A DNA stretch of 16,642 bases. It comes from Trebonia sp. (GTDB lineage Bacteria > Actinomycetota > Actinomycetes > Streptosporangiales > Streptosporangiaceae). The DNA is taken from positions 1 to 16,642 of the forward strand of contig JASHXJ010000180.1 in NCBI GenBank assembly GCA_030043595.1. The letters are read 5' to 3'. The notes below the pieces were generated by a model. That model worked only from the letters and a program-made list of their open reading frames with translations, had not been told where the DNA came from and did not search any database. Positions within the stretch are counted from its first letter, which is position 1, and every line of letters starts with the position of its first letter. This document shows positions 13,814 to 16,642 of this stretch, one piece after another. Made by a program: the position numbers and the translations under genes.

Positions 13814-13819
13814 AGCGTA
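13814..13819 (-). promoter_or_regulatory. Possible -10 box (TACGCT) for the sulfotransferase gene
   Basis: TACGCT fits TANNNT and lies 6 nt before the GTG at 13807, inside the short gap after proS. In this GC-rich setting it could be chance, and the operon layout does not require it. Confidence 0.3.
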
Positions 13820-13826
13820 GTAGACC

Positions 13827-15284
13827 TCAGTAAGAGCGGCCGAAGACGATCCGCTTGCCGTAGCCGGACGGCGCGTTGCACCGCACGCACAAGCCTTCTT
13901 CCGGCTCGCCGACGGTGGGGATGCAGCGCGGCGTGGCCGAGGTCGCGGCCTTGATGTCGTCCTCGCAGTCCTGCTGGCCGCAGTGGAACGCGATCGCCCA
14001 CCCGGTCTTGACCGCTTCGGTGAACTCTTCCCACGAATTCACCGTGACGGTGTGCGCGTCGCGGAAGTCGGTCGCCCGCTGCAGGAGCATGCCCTGGAAC
14101 GCGGTGAGCTCGAACATGAGCCTGGCGGGCGCCGAGTCCAGCGAGACCGGAGTCTTGCCCGCACCGATCCGCAGGGACATCAGCGCACTGCCCTGGGCCA
14201 GGTCCCGCGGACCCAGCTCCAGCCTGATCGGGACGCCACGCATCTCCCAGTCGTTGAACTTGAAGCCAGGGGACACTTGCTGGCGGGCGTCGACGTGGGT
14301 CCTGATGCCAGCCCGGCGCAGCCGTTCGGCCAGTTCGCTGGCTGGCTGCAGCATCTGCTCGGCCTGGTCGCCCCGGCCGATCGGCACGATCACCACCTGG
14401 TAGGGGGCGAGCAGCGGCGGCAGCACAAGGCCCTTGTCGTCGCCGTGGGTCATGATCACGCCGCCCACCATCCGCGCGCTCATTCCCCATGAGGTGGTGT
14501 GGCAGAACCTCAGCTCGCCGTTGTCGGCCGAGTACTGGATGCCGAACGCGCGGGCGAAATTCTCGCCCATGTAGTGCGATGTGCCTGACTGCAGCGCGCG
14601 GCCATCGCGCATCATGCCCTCGACGGTGAAAGTCCGCCTGGCGCCGGCGAACCGCTCGCCCGGCGTCTTCTCGCCCTCGATCACCGGCATCGCGGCGACG
14701 TCCCGGGCCACCTGCCCGTACATCGTGAGCGCGAGCAGGGTCTCGGACATCGCGTCCGCCTCATCAGCGTGCGCGGTGTGGCCCTCCTGCCAGAGGAACT
14801 CGGTGGTACGCAGGAACATCCGCGGCCGCAGCTCCCAGCGGACCACGTTGGCCCACTGGTTCAGCAGCATCGGCAGGTCCCGGTGCGAGCTGATCCACTT
14901 GGCCATCATCTCGCCGATAACCGTTTCCGAGGTCGGCCGGATGATCAGTGGCTCCTCGAGCTCCTTGCCGCCGGCGTGGGTGACGATGGCCAGCTCGGGG
15001 GAGAAGCCCTCCACGTGCTCGGCCTCGCGCCGCATGTAGCTTTCCGGGATCAGCAGCGGGAAGTAGGCGTTGACGTGGCCGGTCTCCTTGATCCGCCGGT
15101 CGATGTCGGCCTGGAGCAGTTCCCAGATCCGGTATCCGTACGGGCGCATCACCATCGTGCCTCGCACTGGTCCCCGGTCGACCAGTTCGGCCCTGAAAAC
15201 GATTTCGTTATACCAGGCGGAGAAGTCCTCGCTCTGCGGGGTCACTCCGCGTTCATCGCGCGCCACATGCAGAGGATAGGCCAT
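13827..15284 (-). CDS. proS: Prolyl-tRNA synthetase, short archaeal/eukaryotic-type (type 3)
   Basis: 485-residue class II synthetase charging tRNA-Pro. It lacks the roughly 180-residue editing insertion of the long bacterial form and has the C-terminal zinc-type domain of the archaeal/eukaryotic form. Visible motifs: RGTMVMRPYGYRIWE (motif 1 area), RPTSE (116-120, proline pocket), FLRTTEFLWQEGHTAH (157-172, motif 2), MTHGDDKGLVLPP (278-290), anticodon-domain signature PGFKFNDWEMRGVPIR (339-354) and LGPRD, then Cys 435, 440, 466 and 469 as probable zinc ligands and the characteristic terminal Tyr. The ATG at 15284 has GGAGG at 15297-15301, 12 nt away, which is rather far. It lies 18 bp after the PQQ-propeller gene and 19 bp before the sulfotransferase gene. 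It may be the only ProRS or a second copy; the window cannot tell. Confidence 0.95.
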   Translation of the reverse strand: MAYPLHVARDERGVTPQSEDFSAWYNEIVFRAELVDRGPVRGTMVMRPYGYRIWELLQADIDRRIKETGHVNAYFPLLIPESYMRREAEHVEGFSPELAIVTHAGGKELEEPLIIRPTSETVIGEMMAKWISSHRDLPMLLNQWANVVRWELRPRMFLRTTEFLWQEGHTAHADEADAMSETLLALTMYGQVARDVAAMPVIEGEKTPGERFAGARRTFTVEGMMRDGRALQSGTSHYMGENFARAFGIQYSADNGELRFCHTTSWGMSARMVGGVIMTHGDDKGLVLPPLLAPYQVVIVPIGRGDQAEQMLQPASELAERLRRAGIRTHVDARQQVSPGFKFNDWEMRGVPIRLELGPRDLAQGSALMSLRIGAGKTPVSLDSAPARLMFELTAFQGMLLQRATDFRDAHTVTVNSWEEFTEAVKTGWAIAFHCGQQDCEDDIKAATSATPRCIPTVGEPEEGLCVRCNAPSGYGKRIVFGRSY

Positions 15285-15302
15285 GAGAACGGAAGTCCTC
15301 CG

Positions 15303-16642
15303 TCAAGGCACGGTGTAGACCACGAGCTGACCTGTCACGGTCGCCGGTGACGCAGACGTCTGGGGAGCGCCTGCGGGGACGATCACTGAGTTGCCTGCGA
15401 TCGCGATCGGCGCGTTGGTCGACGTGGGCAGCTGGTGCCTGTAGACGATCGCGCCGGTGTCGCGGTTGAAGGCGAGCAGGACACCGTTGTACAGAGTCGT
15501 GAAGACCAGGTCGTTGGACACCGTGACGGCACCCAGCGGCATAGACGGCACCTTCGTGTCCCACTCGACCTTTCCGGTCGCCAGGCTGAGCGCTTCCACC
15601 TCCCCAACCAGCTTGCCCGTCGCTGTAACTGGCACGACCTCGCTCAGGGTGGTGGCCTTGAACCCCACGTCGATCGTGGCCACGTAAACGCTGTTGCCAG
15701 CGACGGCCATGTTGGACAGCACCCCGCCCAGCGATCCCGGGAGGATCGTGTACGGCGCCTTCAGCGTGATCTTGTGCTCCAGCAGCAGGAGCCCGTCGTT
15801 GTCAGTCCCGTTGTGCTCTCCCACCGGCGTCTTCCACAGCAGTGCGCCGGTCGACGCGTTCATCGCGTAGACGATGCCCATCTTCCCGCCGCCGACGACC
15901 ACCGGAACGCCGCCGACCATCACCGAAATCGGCGAGGCCTGCATGTCATGGTCCATGTAGTCGTTCGGCACGCCCTGGTAGTACCAGCGCAGCTTGCCCG
16001 TCGCCGCGTCCAGGTTCACGTCGCTGTCGGTGTAAAGCTGCGCCGAAGGATGGGCCATGGCCGATCCGGCACTCTGGTACGGGTTTCCGATGCCGAAGGT
16101 GACCGATCCGTCGCTGCCGACCAGCGGCGTCTCCCACGCGCCGCCCGAGCCCAGGCCGACCGACTGCACGCCCGGGTCCGCGCCCAGCAGGGTGTTGAAC
16201 CGCCAGATCACCGCGCCGGTGGAAGCGTCAAGCGCGAACAGCACGCCGCCGCCCGGCCCTGATCCGTAGGCGCTGGCCAGGTAGACCCGTCCGTCCGCCA
16301 CCTGCGGCTGGATCTCGAACGACCCCTGGCCCTTGCTGAGCAGGCTGTCGTCGGACCAGATCACCGTGCCGGTCGCGGCACTGAGCGCGAAGACCGTGTA
16401 CGGCGTGTCCCCGTACACGCGGCCGCCGGCGACCGCCACCCCGTTCGGTCCCGGCCCGCTCACTTCCGGGGTGTTGACCTGGTATTCCCACAGCAGCTTG
16501 CCGGTGGCGAGCGACAGCGCGTAGACGTTGCAGTCCAGGTCCTGGATGTACACGACGCCGCCCACCACGACCGGCGCCGCGGCGAACGCGCCCGCACCGT
16601 GCACGCCGGCCGCTGCCGTGCCGGCCAGCTTGAAGGTCCAGG
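15303..16642 (-). CDS. PQQ-type beta-propeller protein, C-terminal 445 residues (runs off the right edge)
   Basis: The frame stays open to the right edge, reading WTFKLAGTAAAG before the GTG at 16604, so the true start lies beyond the window. Repeated propeller blades are visible: GGVVYIQDLDCNVYALSLATGKLLWEY, VFALSAATGTVIW, LFALDASTGAVIWRF, VNLDAATGKLRWYY, VYAMNASTGALLWK, VEALSLATGKVEW and LLAFNRDTGAIVY, each ending in the A-x-T/D-G-x-x-x-W tryptophan-docking motif. The segment GAWETPLV...FGIGNPYQS...VPNDYMDHDMQ matches the part of quinoprotein alcohol dehydrogenases that carries the calcium-binding Asn (GNP) and catalytic Asp (W-D-Y), so a PQQ-linked dehydrogenase is plausible, not proven. 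Such proteins are usually exported; the signal region is not in view. It is first in a three-gene same-strand run with proS and the sulfotransferase. Confidence 0.87.
   Translation of the reverse strand, partial: WTFKLAGTAAAGVHGAGAFAAAPVVVGGVVYIQDLDCNVYALSLATGKLLWEYQVNTPEVSGPGPNGVAVAGGRVYGDTPYTVFALSAATGTVIWSDDSLLSKGQGSFEIQPQVADGRVYLASAYGSGPGGGVLFALDASTGAVIWRFNTLLGADPGVQSVGLGSGGAWETPLVGSDGSVTFGIGNPYQSAGSAMAHPSAQLYTDSDVNLDAATGKLRWYYQGVPNDYMDHDMQASPISVMVGGVPVVVGGGKMGIVYAMNASTGALLWKTPVGEHNGTDNDGLLLLEHKITLKAPYTILPGSLGGVLSNMAVAGNSVYVATIDVGFKATTLSEVVPVTATGKLVGEVEALSLATGKVEWDTKVPSMPLGAVTVSNDLVFTTLYNGVLLAFNRDTGAIVYRHQLPTSTNAPIAIAGNSVIVPAGAPQTSASPATVTGQLVVYTVP

Noticed and set aside
14769..15350. Long plus-strand open frame opposite proS
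   Set aside because: It is a GC-driven antisense shadow of a well-conserved synthetase, with no ribosome site or family motif.

Overview
The window is high-GC DNA with strong G/C third-position codon bias, GTG and TTG starts, several TANNNT boxes a few bases before start codons (leaderless style), a DUF222/HNH gene and a lipobox lipoprotein. All of this points to an actinomycete chromosome, perhaps Streptosporangiales-like; the genus is inference. It holds 13 protein genes (two cut by the window edges), no RNA genes and no gene-free stretch over 300 bases.

Left part (1-5869): the 5' part of an unassigned minus-strand gene runs off the left edge. Opposite it lies a secreted protein of about seven W-rich repeats, probably a beta-propeller. 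It converges on a D-arabinono-1,4-lactone/gulonolactone-type flavin oxidase that carries an in-frame insertion of G/C-run palindromic repeats. Divergent from the oxidase are a PLP-dependent amino acid deaminase/aldolase-type protein and a 12-TM MFS transporter, 15 bp apart. Oxidase, PLP enzyme and transporter look like a small catabolic or salvage locus.

Middle (5938-9664): three tightly packed plus-strand genes: a lipoprotein (TTG start), an atypical membrane-anchored FtsH-like AAA+ zinc metalloprotease joined by an ATGA overlap, and a small HEARH-motif protein 2 bp further on. This is the best candidate in the window for an undescribed system: an envelope proteolysis module with an extracytoplasmic lipoprotein partner. 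Its last gene overlaps, tail to tail by 98 bp, a glutaminyl-peptide cyclotransferase-like propeller.

Right part (10367-16642): purU (formyltetrahydrofolate deformylase) meets a DUF222/HNH endonuclease-family gene tail to tail. A 200-bp palindrome-rich intergenic region follows, with two of the three perfect copies of CGTTTCCGCGGAAACG and a 34-bp near-palindrome. Beyond it, read on the minus strand from the right edge, come a PQQ-type beta-propeller protein (5' end missing), a short archaeal/eukaryotic-type prolyl-tRNA synthetase and a sulfotransferase, with gaps of 18 and 19 bp.

Functional calls rest on motifs read by eye from translations; no database search was made.
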